DNA of 64,000 nt from an uncultured Lachnospiraceae bacterium (GCA_900548905.1 URMK01000016.1:44899-108898); one strand, 5' to 3'; shown: positions 33,195 to 42,074, numbered from the stretch's first letter. The notes: a model not told the origin generated them from the sequence alone. A program made the numbers and translations.

Positions 33195-35996
33195 ATGAAA
33201 TATAGAGATACATTAATTCAGGGCAGGAAATGGATATACGCCCTCTTAATTCCCTTTTTTATATTTATCCTATTTACACCGTTGTTCGTATCAGCCGGTT
33301 ACAAACCATGTGTGCTGCGTGTCCCTTTTATCAAAATGGACGGACTTATGGAAACAGCGGCGGATGGTACCCGACATGGCCTTGTGATAGATTATCTGGA
33401 TGAAATTGCAAAATACACAGGCTGGGAGTATGAGTATATTGACACGGACGGCGAATCAGCTACTGAGGCTTTCATCAATGGTGAATACGATCTTCTGGGC
33501 GCCGCCTACTATTTACCTGTTATGGAGCAATATTTTGCCTATCCGGATTATACCATAGGCTACAGCAAAGCCGTGTTGCTTGCACGCATGGATGATGACA
33601 GCATCAATACCACCAATGTACAGTCACTGAACGGAAAAACCATCGGGGTATATGAGAGTGCCATAGAAAACATCCGCCGGTTAAACGAATTTCTTACCAT
33701 GAATAATTTGGACTGTACCCTAAAATCTTACAGCTACGAACAGCTTATGGTATCAGGAAATCTGTATCCCTATCTGGAAAACGGAGAAGTGGATCTGCTG
33801 CTCGGAAATAATACTGAGCAGGAAACCCCATTCCGGATTGCTTTCGCTTATGATTCCCAGCCCTACTATATTGTTACCCACGCAGGTAACCAGGAAATTC
33901 TGGACGGCCTGAATATGGCTATGAAACGAATTATGGAATCCAATCCTGATTTTGCCCAGGAACGCTATGATGCCAACTTTCCCAAAGCGTCCCTGGTGGA
34001 TGTCAGTCTCCACGAGGAGGAAATTGCTTATATTCAGCAAAACAGAAATATAACCGTAGCTGTTCCCCAAAATTTCCACCCTTTGAATTGCCAGGATGAA
34101 GAAAGTATACATAACGGTCTGACGATTGACATCTTAGATGAAGTTTCCGCCTTTACAGGTATAAATTTTTCCTACCTATTTACAGATTCTTATAGGGAAG
34201 CCATGAATCTGGTACAACAAGGCGATGCCGATATGATGGGCTTTTTTCTGGGTACTAATATCGAAGCAACGGAGAACAATCTGGTCCTCACTGCACCTTT
34301 TGCCAGTATGAGTGATGCCATTATCCGTAATAAGAAGGTAAAATTTCCGGATACCGGACTTGTTGGGGCCGTAATCGAAGGCAGGAGTCTGCCAAACGGG
34401 ATTTCTGCGGAAGAAGTACTTGTCTATCCAAATGCGGTTGAAGCTATCTCTGCCGTAAACCGGGGAGAAGTTGATTTTGTCTTTGGTCTATCCTCTTATC
34501 TGGAATCCATACTTCAAAAAGGACACTATGCAAATGTCATTCCCACCACAATTTCAAGTGACAGAAATGATATCAGCTTTGCTTTGGCGCGCCCGGCGGA
34601 TCCTGAGCTGCTAACGATTTTAAATAAAGCCCTTTACAATATATCCGCCGCCAGGAAAGTTGAATTGCTGGATCAGAATATGATATCTTCCGGATCGGGT
34701 TCTTTTACCATAACAGAAATTATTTATGCAAATCCCATCCTGGTGATTGGGATAGTAACTTCTATTTTATTTATTTTAGGGGCAGCTGCCATCCTGATTG
34801 CCCGCGCTAAGATAAAGGCAGCGGTCATGCAGGGAAATCTTGAAAAGGCGGAGGCGGAAAGCCGCGCTAAAGGCGAATTTTTATCCCGTATGAGCCATGA
34901 GCTGCGTACGCCTATGAATGCCGTAGTAGGGCTGGCAAATATTATAAGTATGACCGAGGGCCTCCCGGATACGGTTCGCAGAAATCTCTCCAAACTCCAG
35001 GCATCCTCTTATTATCTGCTGGATTTAATCAATGATATCTTGGATACGAGCCGCCTTGACAGCGGAATGCTGACAATTGCCAGAGAACCTTTTTCGCTGT
35101 CTTCTTTGCTTGATAAGATTCAGGACATGATGGAGACGGAGGCCCGGCGCAGGGAAATCGACTATTCTGTCGAAATAGAAATTTTCCATGGCCATGTGGT
35201 GGGTGATGACATCCGCCTGCGTCAGGTCTTAACGAATCTTTTGTCAAATGCCCTCAAATTTACTCCTGCCGGCGGTAAGGTAACTCTCCGTGTAAAAGAG
35301 TGCTTCCACGATGAGCAAAGTTCCTCTTACAGCTTCCAGGTAATTGACAGCGGAGTGGGGATTGCCCTCAAAGATCAGGAACGTATTTTCCATACCTTTG
35401 AACAAGTCGGAACAAATTATTCACAGAGCCTGGGAACCGGACTCGGACTGCCCATCAGCCAAAAACTCGTACAGAAAATGGGCGGAAAAATAAGGATTAA
35501 AAGTGCACCGGAGCAAGGCAGCACCTTCTATTTTGACATTATTCTTCCTTTCGGACAAATAACGGAAGATGACAACGGAAAGAAAAAAGAAGTCTCCCCG
35601 GGCGGCAATTTTGAAGGCCTTCACATTTTGCTGGCGGAGGATAATGATTTAAATGCGGAAATAGCCACGGAATTACTGGAGATGAAGGGGATTTCCATAA
35701 CACGCGCAGCAAACGGCAGACTTGCTCTTGAACAATTTATTGCAAGCAGGCCAAATGAATTTCAAGCCATCCTGATGGATATCCAGATGCCGGAAATGAA
35801 TGGACTGGAGGCCACCCGCGCTATTCGTGCGCTGTCCAGGCCTGATGCAAAGGAGATTCCTGTTATTGCAATGACGGCAAACGCATTCCAGGAAGATGTT
35901 AACACAGCAATGGCCGCCGGTATGAACGGATTCATAAGTAAACCGGTGGATATGGAACAGTTATTCGCCCTCTTGGACAGCCTTCTGCCAGGCTGA
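33195..35996 (+). CDS. hybrid sensor histidine kinase with two periplasmic-binding (SBP_bac_3) sensor domains
   Basis: 933 residues; the start at 33195 follows CGGAGG. A membrane span (~12-33) is followed by two tandem family-3 solute-binding domains (about 40-260, with DYLDEIAKYTGWEYEYID, and 275-505, with TIDILDEVSAFTGINFSYLF). A second span lies near 515-538. Then come HisKA (FLSRMSHELRTPMNA, phospho-histidine in SHELRTP), an HATPase domain (NLLSNALKFT, DSGVGI, GTGLGLP) and a C-terminal receiver domain (LAEDNDLNAE, phospho-aspartate in ILMDIQMPEMNG, lysine in ISKPVD). This is a BvgS-like layout. It probably senses an amino acid or similar small ligand. No separate response regulator or output protein adjoins it. 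Confidence 0.92.
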   Translation: MKYRDTLIQGRKWIYALLIPFFIFILFTPLFVSAGYKPCVLRVPFIKMDGLMETAADGTRHGLVIDYLDEIAKYTGWEYEYIDTDGESATEAFINGEYDLLGAAYYLPVMEQYFAYPDYTIGYSKAVLLARMDDDSINTTNVQSLNGKTIGVYESAIENIRRLNEFLTMNNLDCTLKSYSYEQLMVSGNLYPYLENGEVDLLLGNNTEQETPFRIAFAYDSQPYYIVTHAGNQEILDGLNMAMKRIMESNPDFAQERYDANFPKASLVDVSLHEEEIAYIQQNRNITVAVPQNFHPLNCQDEESIHNGLTIDILDEVSAFTGINFSYLFTDSYREAMNLVQQGDADMMGFFLGTNIEATENNLVLTAPFASMSDAIIRNKKVKFPDTGLVGAVIEGRSLPNGISAEEVLVYPNAVEAISAVNRGEVDFVFGLSSYLESILQKGHYANVIPTTISSDRNDISFALARPADPELLTILNKALYNISAARKVELLDQNMISSGSGSFTITEIIYANPILVIGIVTSILFILGAAAILIARAKIKAAVMQGNLEKAEAESRAKGEFLSRMSHELRTPMNAVVGLANIISMTEGLPDTVRRNLSKLQASSYYLLDLINDILDTSRLDSGMLTIAREPFSLSSLLDKIQDMMETEARRREIDYSVEIEIFHGHVVGDDIRLRQVLTNLLSNALKFTPAGGKVTLRVKECFHDEQSSSYSFQVIDSGVGIALKDQERIFHTFEQVGTNYSQSLGTGLGLPISQKLVQKMGGKIRIKSAPEQGSTFYFDIILPFGQITEDDNGKKKEVSPGGNFEGLHILLAEDNDLNAEIATELLEMKGISITRAANGRLALEQFIASRPNEFQAILMDIQMPEMNGLEATRAIRALSRPDAKEIPVIAMTANAFQEDVNTAMAAGMNGFISKPVDMEQLFALLDSLLPG

Positions 35997-36119
35997 CCCA
36001 AGAGGGTTAACATAAGGAGAGGAAATTTTACTGATTTTATAGATATGAGGTTCCCCATTTGTATTATTTTCGATAACACTATCCGGTATTCCCAGCATAA
36101 ACTGTTTTACAAGAAAAAG

Positions 36120-36145
36120 AGACCTGGAAATTTCTTTCCAGATCT
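36120..36145 (-). terminator. terminator of the membrane protein gene
   Basis: AGACCTGGAAA and TTTCCAGATCT form a stem with one mismatch and a 4-base loop. On the minus strand it is followed by CTCTTTTTCTTG. It lies 28 bases past the stop at 36173. Confidence 0.7.
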
Positions 36146-36172
36146 GCCTCTGATGTAACATTCATTCCTCTA

Positions 36173-37084
36173 TCATTCCTCCAGGTTCTTTCGCTCCTTT
36201 GCCGCCTTCCGGACCATAAAAATGCCAATCAGCAAAATCATCGCACACACTGCGCCGCCAGTCATTTCATTCATGAGCTGCTTATTGATTTTCTTTCCGT
36301 CACTGAATGCGGTAAACATGGCAGTTTGTAAAAAAAGGATGGAGACCAATGCATCCGCATAACCAATATTCCGAATTGTCAAAAGAAGCGGTGATTTCAT
36401 CCTTCGGACCTTAATCATATTTATGACCGATATCGTGATTTTATAAAAGGTGTATGCCGCCACTGCAAAAATCAAATACCCGGAATATACTTTCCCGCCT
36501 TCTTCATGAAGCAGTAAGACAACAGCTCCGCCAAGTACCAATGTGATGAAGCTCAAAAGGATTCCGGCATTATGGAACACGTTCCACTCTGCCGCTCTTT
36601 TTCTTTTTCCCTCAATATGTTCCTTCGCAAAACAGAATTCCTGCCGAATTACCAGGAAACGTATCATGCACAGAAAAAGATAATAAGCCGACAGTGTTCC
36701 CAGCCATGCAGAATGAGTCCGTTTTGCATAGATGCCATTTCCTGCCGTATACAGCAGGTTCAACAGGAATGCAAAAACAGTACTAAACAGCGCCCGGTAA
36801 CGGTAATCCTTATAGAGCCGCTCTGCCAGCTTACTCTTATCTACGACTTTCCGGAACATTTTCCGGAATCCGACTGTCACATCATAATAGATACAGCAGG
36901 AAGATACTGCCAGGCCGCAGGCCGCCGCTACATAAATTATAATATCAACTGCAAAACCCAGATACCCGTACATTGTCTCCACAATCGACGAAATACTCAA
37001 TACCAATGTTGCAAGGTAAATCAAGATTCGCAAAAATGGCTTTATGACTGGCGGTTTCCTATTTTTAAATGATAGTTTCCTCAT
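36173..37084 (-). CDS. multi-span membrane protein of unknown function
   Basis: 303 residues; the start at 37084 (MRKLSFKNRK) follows GGGGAGCGG. About eight hydrophobic segments alternate with basic loops (for example VDKSKLAERLYKDYRYRALF between spans 2 and 3). It has no transporter or enzyme signature that I recognise. It ends in a basic tail (RKAAKERKNLEE). It lies just downstream of the decayed alcohol dehydrogenase gene on the same strand. Confidence 0.65.
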   Translation of the reverse strand: MRKLSFKNRKPPVIKPFLRILIYLATLVLSISSIVETMYGYLGFAVDIIIYVAAACGLAVSSCCIYYDVTVGFRKMFRKVVDKSKLAERLYKDYRYRALFSTVFAFLLNLLYTAGNGIYAKRTHSAWLGTLSAYYLFLCMIRFLVIRQEFCFAKEHIEGKRKRAAEWNVFHNAGILLSFITLVLGGAVVLLLHEEGGKVYSGYLIFAVAAYTFYKITISVINMIKVRRMKSPLLLTIRNIGYADALVSILFLQTAMFTAFSDGKKINKQLMNEMTGGAVCAMILLIGIFMVRKAAKERKNLEE

Positions 37085-37148
37085 TTTCCGCTCCCCCGGC
37101 CGGTTTCTATATCGCAAAGTGCCAATACAACATTGTATCAAATGCATC

Positions 37149-37868
37149 TCAATAATGTATGATTACATTTGACGCCTGCTCCACATCTGCGGTAGAACCA
37201 TTTAAAGCAGGCGATGCCTATGGTTCCGGCGCCAAACACAACCGCATGTTCTCCGGCTTTCGGCCGGGAGCGTCTTGCCGCCCGGCAGCCTACTGTGAAC
37301 GGTTCGATCAGGCAGGCCTCCCTGTCGGAAATCTGATCGCTGACCCGGTAAATCTGCTCTCCCCATTTTGGATCAGGAAGCAGCATATATTCAGAGAAGC
37401 CTCCCAGTACAGCGTTGCATTAATATTGCAGTAATGAGTGCTTGATATTCCTGTCAGCACAAGGCGGAGGAGGGAGGCGATGCGGTGGCATCGTTGACCG
37501 ACGACAACGCGGTGCTGACGGGAATAGCGAGTGCTCATTACTGTGATATTAATGCAACGCTGTACTAGTGTACCGGCGCGCCTTGGATCACGTTTTGCCT
37601 CTCTTGGGTAGGGATAGATACGGTCTCCCACCTTGGTATCCGTCACCTCATTTCCTACTTCAATCACTTCCGATACCACTTCATGCCCAAATTCACCGCC
37701 GACAGTAACCCGGTGTCCGGTTCCCGGCCCATGGGTATATACCGCCGCATCCGTTCCGCAGATACTTGCATATAAATTCTTTACCAGAATATCCTTCGCC
37801 CCAATTTCCGGCTTATCCCGTTCTTCCATCCGGATATCTTCTTTTCCGTAATAGATCGCCGCCCTCAT
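37149..37868 (-). pseudogene. zinc-dependent alcohol dehydrogenase, decayed
   Basis: The N-terminal GroES-like domain is intact from MRAAIYYGKED to RIYPYPREAKRDPRRAG and includes the catalytic-zinc elements CGTDAAVYTHGP and GHE. It is interrupted by a 157-bp MITE-like insert (37408-37564). The frame resumes as LGGFSEYMLLPDPKWGEQ and reaches the nucleotide-binding glycines VFGAGTIGIA. Right after this most of the Rossmann domain is missing, and what looks like the authentic C-terminus (LNGSTADVEQASNVIIHY) follows in another frame. So the gene has suffered at least one internal deletion, a frameshift and an insertion. In life it resembled the threonine/sorbitol dehydrogenase branch. Confidence 0.85.
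37408..37564. mobile_element. 157-bp MITE-like element
   Basis: Two 53-base arms (37408-37460 and 37512-37564) are inverted repeats of each other with 46 of 53 positions matching, around a 51-base centre. The ends read TACAGCG and CGCTGTA. The flanks CCAG (37404-37407) and CTAG (37565-37568) look like a 4-base target duplication with one later change. No transposase is encoded, so it would depend on an enzyme elsewhere. It sits in the alcohol dehydrogenase pseudogene. Confidence 0.8.
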
Positions 37869-37886
37869 AAACTTTTTTCCTCTCTT

Positions 37887-38417
37887 CTAATTTCCTAATA
37901 AATGGTTTCCTTTTTCACAGATTTCATAAATCTCATCATATTTTGCTTCTATCATGGGATTTACAACCTTTGTCCGTTTTCTTACCATCATCCGGTGGAC
38001 AAAGTAAGGGGCCGTCCATCCTGCAAAGCCAGGAACCGCAAGCACAATGCAAAGCCACAGGATCGGAGGCGCCGCTACGATTGCAAACGTGGAGCCTGCC
38101 ATAAACATGGTTCCCACGACTCCAATCGCCAACGCCGCGATATTGGCCCGCAGATATTTAGAACGCTCCAATTTTTCTATCTGATCCATGCAGTCCTCAA
38201 AATTTCTCTGCAGCCTCGTCAGTTCTGTTTTATTCATGACTTTTCGGTCGCGCTTTAAACGTATCTTAACCGTTCCCGTTTCAGCGCAGGGAGGCTGGTT
38301 ATCATCCAGTTCCCAGCCAAAATTTTGAAACCCATCGATATAGAGGGAGGATTTTTTGCTTTCCACGTCAATATCCTTATATTCATATCCGACAAAGTTC
38401 TTTCTATTTGTTTCCAT
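37887..38417 (-). CDS. two-span membrane protein coupled to the sensor kinase gene
   Basis: 176 residues. The N-terminal half is soluble (FVGYEYKDIDVESKKSSLYI, then TGTVKIRLKRDRKVMNKTEL) with a likely coiled-coil stretch (LTRLQRNFEDCMDQIEKLER). Two hydrophobic segments follow (~92-112 and ~116-136), then a basic cytoplasmic tail. It overlaps the kinase gene by 14 bases, so it is translated with it. A role as partner or target of the two-component system is inferred only from this coupling. Confidence 0.7.
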   Translation of the reverse strand: METNRKNFVGYEYKDIDVESKKSSLYIDGFQNFGWELDDNQPPCAETGTVKIRLKRDRKVMNKTELTRLQRNFEDCMDQIEKLERSKYLRANIAALAIGVVGTMFMAGSTFAIVAAPPILWLCIVLAVPGFAGWTAPYFVHRMMVRKRTKVVNPMIEAKYDEIYEICEKGNHLLGN

Positions 38418-39588
38418 CCGCTATACCTTCCTGCGCTTTCTTTTCCATGTCTGCTGTCTCTGTATCCGCCGTTTCCTTATCTTCCTTTTCCTTATCTTCC
38501 TTTTCCTTATCTGCCTTTTCCATTCGCACCGGAAGCCGCACGGTAAAAACACTTCCTTTTTCCGGTTCACTTTCCACTTCAATTGTGCCTTCCATCATCT
38601 GCACAATGCGGAAGGCCAGCGCCAGTCCAAGGCCATTTCCGCTGGTTGAATGGGAAGTGTCTCCCTGATAGAATTTTTCAAATATCTTTTTTTTCGTATC
38701 CAATGTCATGCCGCACCCATTATCACAGACTCTGATCACTGCTTCTTCCGGCGTAGAAGTCTGGGTGATTTTGATAGTTCCGCCCTTTTGTGTAAATTTG
38801 AACGCATTGGAAAGCAGGTTGGTCCAAACCAGTTCCAATAAGCTGGAATCCGCTTTTATAGAACAGAAATCCTCCAGATCAGCCTCAAAGTCTATCTCAT
38901 TTTCGTCCATCGCATTCTCAAACTGCAAACTGCACCGGCAAAGCTGTTCACATAAATCGTAGGTTTCCATGACCGGCTGGATATTCTGCTTTTCCAGTTT
39001 ATTCAGCTTCAGGATATTGGTAATCAAATCCGACAGCTTCCTGCAGGAAACGATAATGGTATCTACAAACTCCTCCTGCTTCGGATCCGGCAGGTTCATC
39101 CGTTTTAGATTCTCCGCCGCCCCCTGGACCACCGCAATAGGGGTTTTAATCTCATGGGACACATTGGAGAAAAAGTCTGTTTTTAAGGTTTCAATGCTCC
39201 CCAGTTCTTCCACCATCCGGTTGAAATCCATAATCATCACATCCAGATAATCTAACTTATCCAGCGTATGAAGGGGAGGCACATAGACGGAAAAGTCTCC
39301 GTTTGCCACCTTACTGGTTGCCTCCGCCATCATCTGCAGAGGAAGCTCGTAGGTCTTCCTCATCCGGTATCTGGTGTAAAGGGTTACAGCGGCGGATACC
39401 AATGCCCAATAGCATACAATTACACCTGTCTGCAGGAAGCCGCTGCGAAACAGAATGTTAACCCACAGCACCAGCCCTACATGAATTCCGCTTGCCAGCA
39501 GCAAGGCTAAAAAGAACATCAAAAATGTAGACATGGGAAAACGGCTTGTACGCACCTTATAGCCATGATGTTCTGTGAACTGACTCAT
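38404..39588 (-). CDS. sensor histidine kinase (OmpR-partner type)
   Basis: 394 residues. Two membrane spans (~20-45 and ~50-68) with hardly any extracellular loop, then HAMP, HisKA (FFSNVSHEIKTPIAVVQG) and HATPase (WTNLLSNAFKFT, CDNGCGM, GNGLGLALA). The short sensor suggests detection within the membrane, as in intramembrane-sensing kinases of envelope stress. The C-terminus is an acidic/basic low-complexity tail of repeated KEKED units coded by an 18-base tandem repeat. The start overlaps the response regulator stop (ATGA). Confidence 0.93.
   Translation of the reverse strand: MSQFTEHHGYKVRTSRFPMSTFLMFFLALLLASGIHVGLVLWVNILFRSGFLQTGVIVCYWALVSAAVTLYTRYRMRKTYELPLQMMAEATSKVANGDFSVYVPPLHTLDKLDYLDVMIMDFNRMVEELGSIETLKTDFFSNVSHEIKTPIAVVQGAAENLKRMNLPDPKQEEFVDTIIVSCRKLSDLITNILKLNKLEKQNIQPVMETYDLCEQLCRCSLQFENAMDENEIDFEADLEDFCSIKADSSLLELVWTNLLSNAFKFTQKGGTIKITQTSTPEEAVIRVCDNGCGMTLDTKKKIFEKFYQGDTSHSTSGNGLGLALAFRIVQMMEGTIEVESEPEKGSVFTVRLPVRMEKADKEKEDKEKEDKETADTETADMEKKAQEGIADGNK
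38474..38521. repeat. 18-base tandem repeat within the kinase gene tail
   Basis: The unit CTTATCTTCCTTTTC plus three bases recurs about two and a half times in the plus-strand reading. It codes for the KEKEDKEKEDKE tail. The unit is a multiple of three, so copy changes would lengthen or shorten the tail without a frameshift. Confidence 0.7.
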
Positions 39589-40256
39589 TTTAACACCGCC
39601 TTATATCCGATCCCCCGGATCGTCCTGATTTCAAATCCGCTGCACACAGAAAATTTATCCCGCAGCTTTGTTATATAGACATCCACCGCCCGCAGGCTGC
39701 TGTCCGTATCCACGCCCCAGAATTCATCCATGAGCTGCGCTCTGGAAAATGTTTTTCCCGGAAAGGAGAGCAGCTTATAAAGAATATTGAATTCCCTGGT
39801 GGTCGTTGCCACTTCTTCTCCATCAATAAAAACCGCCATCTCATCCGCATCCAGCGTCAGGTTCTCTATGGTAATCCGACGCTCCATTTCAATATTCGCC
39901 CGTCGCAGCAATGCCTTGACGCGAAGCAGCAGTTCATCGAGTTCAATCGGTTTTACCATGTAATCATCGATACCAAGCTGGAAGCCCTTCTGTTTGGAGG
40001 GCAGATCATCCCTTGCCGACATAAAAAGAATAGGGATTGTCCGGTTCACTTTCCTTACGCTTTCTGCAAACTCGAACCCATTAATCCCCGGCATCATAAT
40101 GTCAGAAATAATCAGTTCATACAGGGTATTGTACATTTCTTCATAAGCATCCTCGGCATTCAGACAGCCTTTCGCGTCAAATCCGCTGCTTCGCAGATAA
40201 GAGCAGACCACCTTATTTAAACTTGCATCATCTTCCACTACTAATATGTTAATCAT
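39585..40256 (-). CDS. OmpR-family response regulator
   Basis: 223 residues; the start at 40256 (MINILVVEDD) follows AGGGAGGG. The receiver domain has the acidic pair ED, phospho-aspartate in ISDIMMPGING and lysine in YMVKPIEL. The C-terminal winged helix has TTREFNILYKLLSFPGKTFS and RAVDVYITKLRDK, ending IRTIRGIGYKA. Its stop overlaps the kinase start by four bases. It should regulate transcription in response to the coupled kinase. Confidence 0.95.
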   Translation of the reverse strand: MINILVVEDDASLNKVVCSYLRSSGFDAKGCLNAEDAYEEMYNTLYELIISDIMMPGINGFEFAESVRKVNRTIPILFMSARDDLPSKQKGFQLGIDDYMVKPIELDELLLRVKALLRRANIEMERRITIENLTLDADEMAVFIDGEEVATTTREFNILYKLLSFPGKTFSRAQLMDEFWGVDTDSSLRAVDVYITKLRDKFSVCSGFEIRTIRGIGYKAVLK

Positions 40257-40265
40257 GACACCCTC

Positions 40266-40300
40266 CCTGTTTTCTGTTCTTTGTTTTCTGTTCTTTGTTT
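40266..40300. repeat. short direct repeat upstream of the response regulator
   Basis: CTGTTTTCTGTTCTTTG recurs directly as TTTTCTGTTCTTTG 14 bases on, just before the response regulator start. A spaced direct repeat at this point could be an autoregulatory OmpR-type box, or simply low-complexity sequence. Confidence 0.35.
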
Positions 40301-40379
40301 TCCGATCTGCTTTCATCTTACCATAGAATTGTTTGAGTTTTGTTTCGATTTTCAATATATCAAAATTTTTTAACAGCCG

Positions 40380-40703
40380 TCAGATTTCTCCGGGGTCTGT
40401 TGCTGTTCTTGATCGATACATACCCCACACAATCGAGATTGCCGCCGGCAGCCCGATTAATCCTGCTATCCCCAAAGATTTCATACCTACAGTCAATGCA
40501 ATTAATGTTACCAGCGGATACAGTCCCATCTGTTTGCGCCACCATTCCAAACACGCCGGATATCTGATAATCCATAAAATATAAAACCCAGGCTCTCCTT
40601 TTACACGCCTTCTGAAGTGTCAGATTCTGTATTTCCTTCCATGCGCGCCTCAAAAAAAACATACCCAGAAAGCCGTACATCTTGGAACCGATTGGAAGAA
40701 GCC
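40380..40703 (-). pseudogene. small membrane protein gene broken by a frameshift
   Basis: From the ATG at 40703 the frame reads MASSNRFQDVRLSGYVFFEA and on to SDTSEGV, then stops. An overlapping frame continues HFRRRVKGEPGFYILWIIRY, then WWRKQMGLYPLVTLIALTVG and a second hydrophobic stretch, ending TATDPGEI. The second part has no start codon, and both parts read like one protein of about 110 residues, so a frameshift near 40620 is the best explanation. The family is not known. Confidence 0.4.
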
Positions 40704-40760
40704 ATCACACAGAGAAGCTCCGGGGCCTTTTCCGCTCCTGCAAATCTCTCTATTTCAAAG

Positions 40761-40783
40761 AAAGGCGCCTAAGTGGCGCCTTT
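40761..40783 (-). terminator. terminator of the 92-residue protein gene
   Basis: AAAGGCGCC, a 5-base loop and GGCGCCTTT, followed on the minus strand by CTTTG. It lies 25 bases after the stop at 40808. Confidence 0.75.
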
Positions 40784-40807
40784 GCTTTTACATACTGCCT
40801 GGATTTT

Positions 40808-41086
40808 TTATTCCTTTGGGGAATTCTCGTAATCCTCTTTTTCCGTTTTGTTTTCATCCACCCTTTCCAGAAAAGCATCCACGAAAGCATCTTCGGTCTT
40901 TTTGTATGCGCCTACCACACCATCCTCAATCTTCTGGTATACAGTAGTTACCTTTTCCGCCATGCCGCCGGTTTTCATGGAGCCGTCCTCATGCAAAAAA
41001 GTATCCACGAATTTCTTCTCCACCTTTTCATATGCGCCTACCACTTTTTCTCCGACTTTTCCCGTTTTTAGTTTATATTCTGCCAT
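40808..41086 (-). CDS. 92-residue protein with internal duplication
   Basis: The protein contains two similar amphipathic helical units: KVGEKVVGAYEKVEKKFVDTFL (written in part: VVGAYEKVEKKFVDTFL) and VVGAYKKTEDAFVDAFL. Both are rich in charged residues, with no cysteine. AAAGGAGG precedes the ATG. No membrane span or signal is seen. The helices suggest self-association or membrane-surface binding, but I recognise no family. It is a single gene with its own terminator. Confidence 0.65.
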   Translation of the reverse strand: MAEYKLKTGKVGEKVVGAYEKVEKKFVDTFLHEDGSMKTGGMAEKVTTVYQKIEDGVVGAYKKTEDAFVDAFLERVDENKTEKEDYENSPKE

Positions 41087-41132
41087 CCCGACATCCTCCT
41101 TTTTCTATACCCGGCATGAAACTGCATTGTTC

Positions 41133-41560
41133 TTACCTGCCTGACGCGCATCTTCCGCAGGCTGTGCAGACGTCAGCTTCCTTACTCAGCCTCTTTGTTT
41201 CCTGTGTCTCGTCCCATAAGCGTTCTGCTACCGGAGCCCACTTTTCTGCGTTTTCCACGCACTTATCGGAAAACTCCTTTGCAGACTCCATATTCTGATA
41301 GTTTATACTCCTGGCCCCTGCCTTTTCCACTACCTCTGTCAGTCTTTCTGACAAGCGGTTCTCCCCCGGTAAACAGGTATACATAGGTTCCCAGTTCCAC
41401 TCCCTGGGTTACAATGTCATCCATTTCCTCATAGCTTAAATTCATGTGGTTGCCGTATTCCGCCGCACATCAGCTTCGGCAGATTTCTTTCCGGATTTTT
41501 GTTCAGATACCCTATTGCTGTTTTTACCGCCAGGGTCTCCATGTTCTCTATCAGTGCCAT
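41133..41560 (-). pseudogene. radical SAM protein gene, heavily deleted
   Basis: The ATG at 41560 follows AAGGAGAG and reads MALIENMETLAVKTAIGYLN, then KNPERNLPKLM. The frame then breaks. A second frame gives AEYGNHMNLSYEEMDDIVTQ and LGTYVYLFTGGEPLVRK, the post-cluster region and GGEP motif of radical SAM enzymes. The CxxxCxxC loop itself is missing. A third frame gives LTEVVEKAGARSINYQNMES and ends CTACGRCASGR. So parts of one radical SAM gene, perhaps joined to another gene's tail, remain after at least two deletions. Confidence 0.72.
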
Positions 41561-41600
41561 TCTCTCTCCTTATATATTTTCTGTGATTCTCCTGTATTTT

Positions 41601-41945
41601 TTACATTACAAGCAGGTTCAGCGCCGGGAAACCTCCTTTTGTCAGATATACGATTCCCATAACTGCTACTGCCGCCACAAGAGCTGCCGCTCCGATGATA
41701 TATCTCTTATTTCCGGCAAGTTTTTCAAACTTCCCCTCTGTGAGCTTCTTCGGGAGCAGCAGCAATGTCACGCTGACTGAAAAAAGTAATGCTGCCAGAA
41801 AGGTTGCCGCCGATGCCATTCCGAGCGGAATATTGGCGAAGAACAAAATCACAGATCCTACAATACCAACCAGCGCAATTCCCCATGCCAGATATCTTGT
41901 TCCTACTAATAACCCGTCAACCGTATCAAATAATTTCATAATCAT
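41601..41945 (-). CDS. small membrane protein, 114 residues
   Basis: Three hydrophobic segments (AWGIALVGIVGSVILFF, ATFLAALLFSVSVTLLLL, YIIGAAALVAAVAVMGIVYL) separated by short basic loops (PKKLTEGKFEKLAGNKR). AAGGAG precedes the ATG, and a second ATG two codons on is equally possible. Function unknown. It lies just downstream of a 25-residue membrane peptide gene on the same strand. Confidence 0.65.
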   Translation of the reverse strand: MIMKLFDTVDGLLVGTRYLAWGIALVGIVGSVILFFANIPLGMASAATFLAALLFSVSVTLLLLPKKLTEGKFEKLAGNKRYIIGAAALVAAVAVMGIVYLTKGGFPALNLLVM

Positions 41946-41996
41946 TTTCTCCTTTTTTTGTTTGTTTCATGATTTCATTTTCCAAACTGCCGTGGC

Positions 41997-42074
41997 TTAT
42001 TTATTTTTCTTTTTGAATATTACCGCAACGATACCAACAACTACGACTGCAGCTACTACTACGACTTTCATCAT
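41997..42074 (-). CDS. 25-residue single-span membrane peptide
   Basis: The peptide reads MMKVVVVAAVVVVVGIVAVI, then FKKKNK. It is one strongly hydrophobic helix with a basic tail. GGAG stands eight bases before the first ATG. It has the same design as the 27-residue peptide at 10234-10317, though the sequences are not alike. It lies 52 bases upstream of the three-span protein gene, so the two may be co-transcribed. Too small for family assignment. Confidence 0.55.
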   Translation of the reverse strand: MMKVVVVAAVVVVGIVAVIFKKKNK

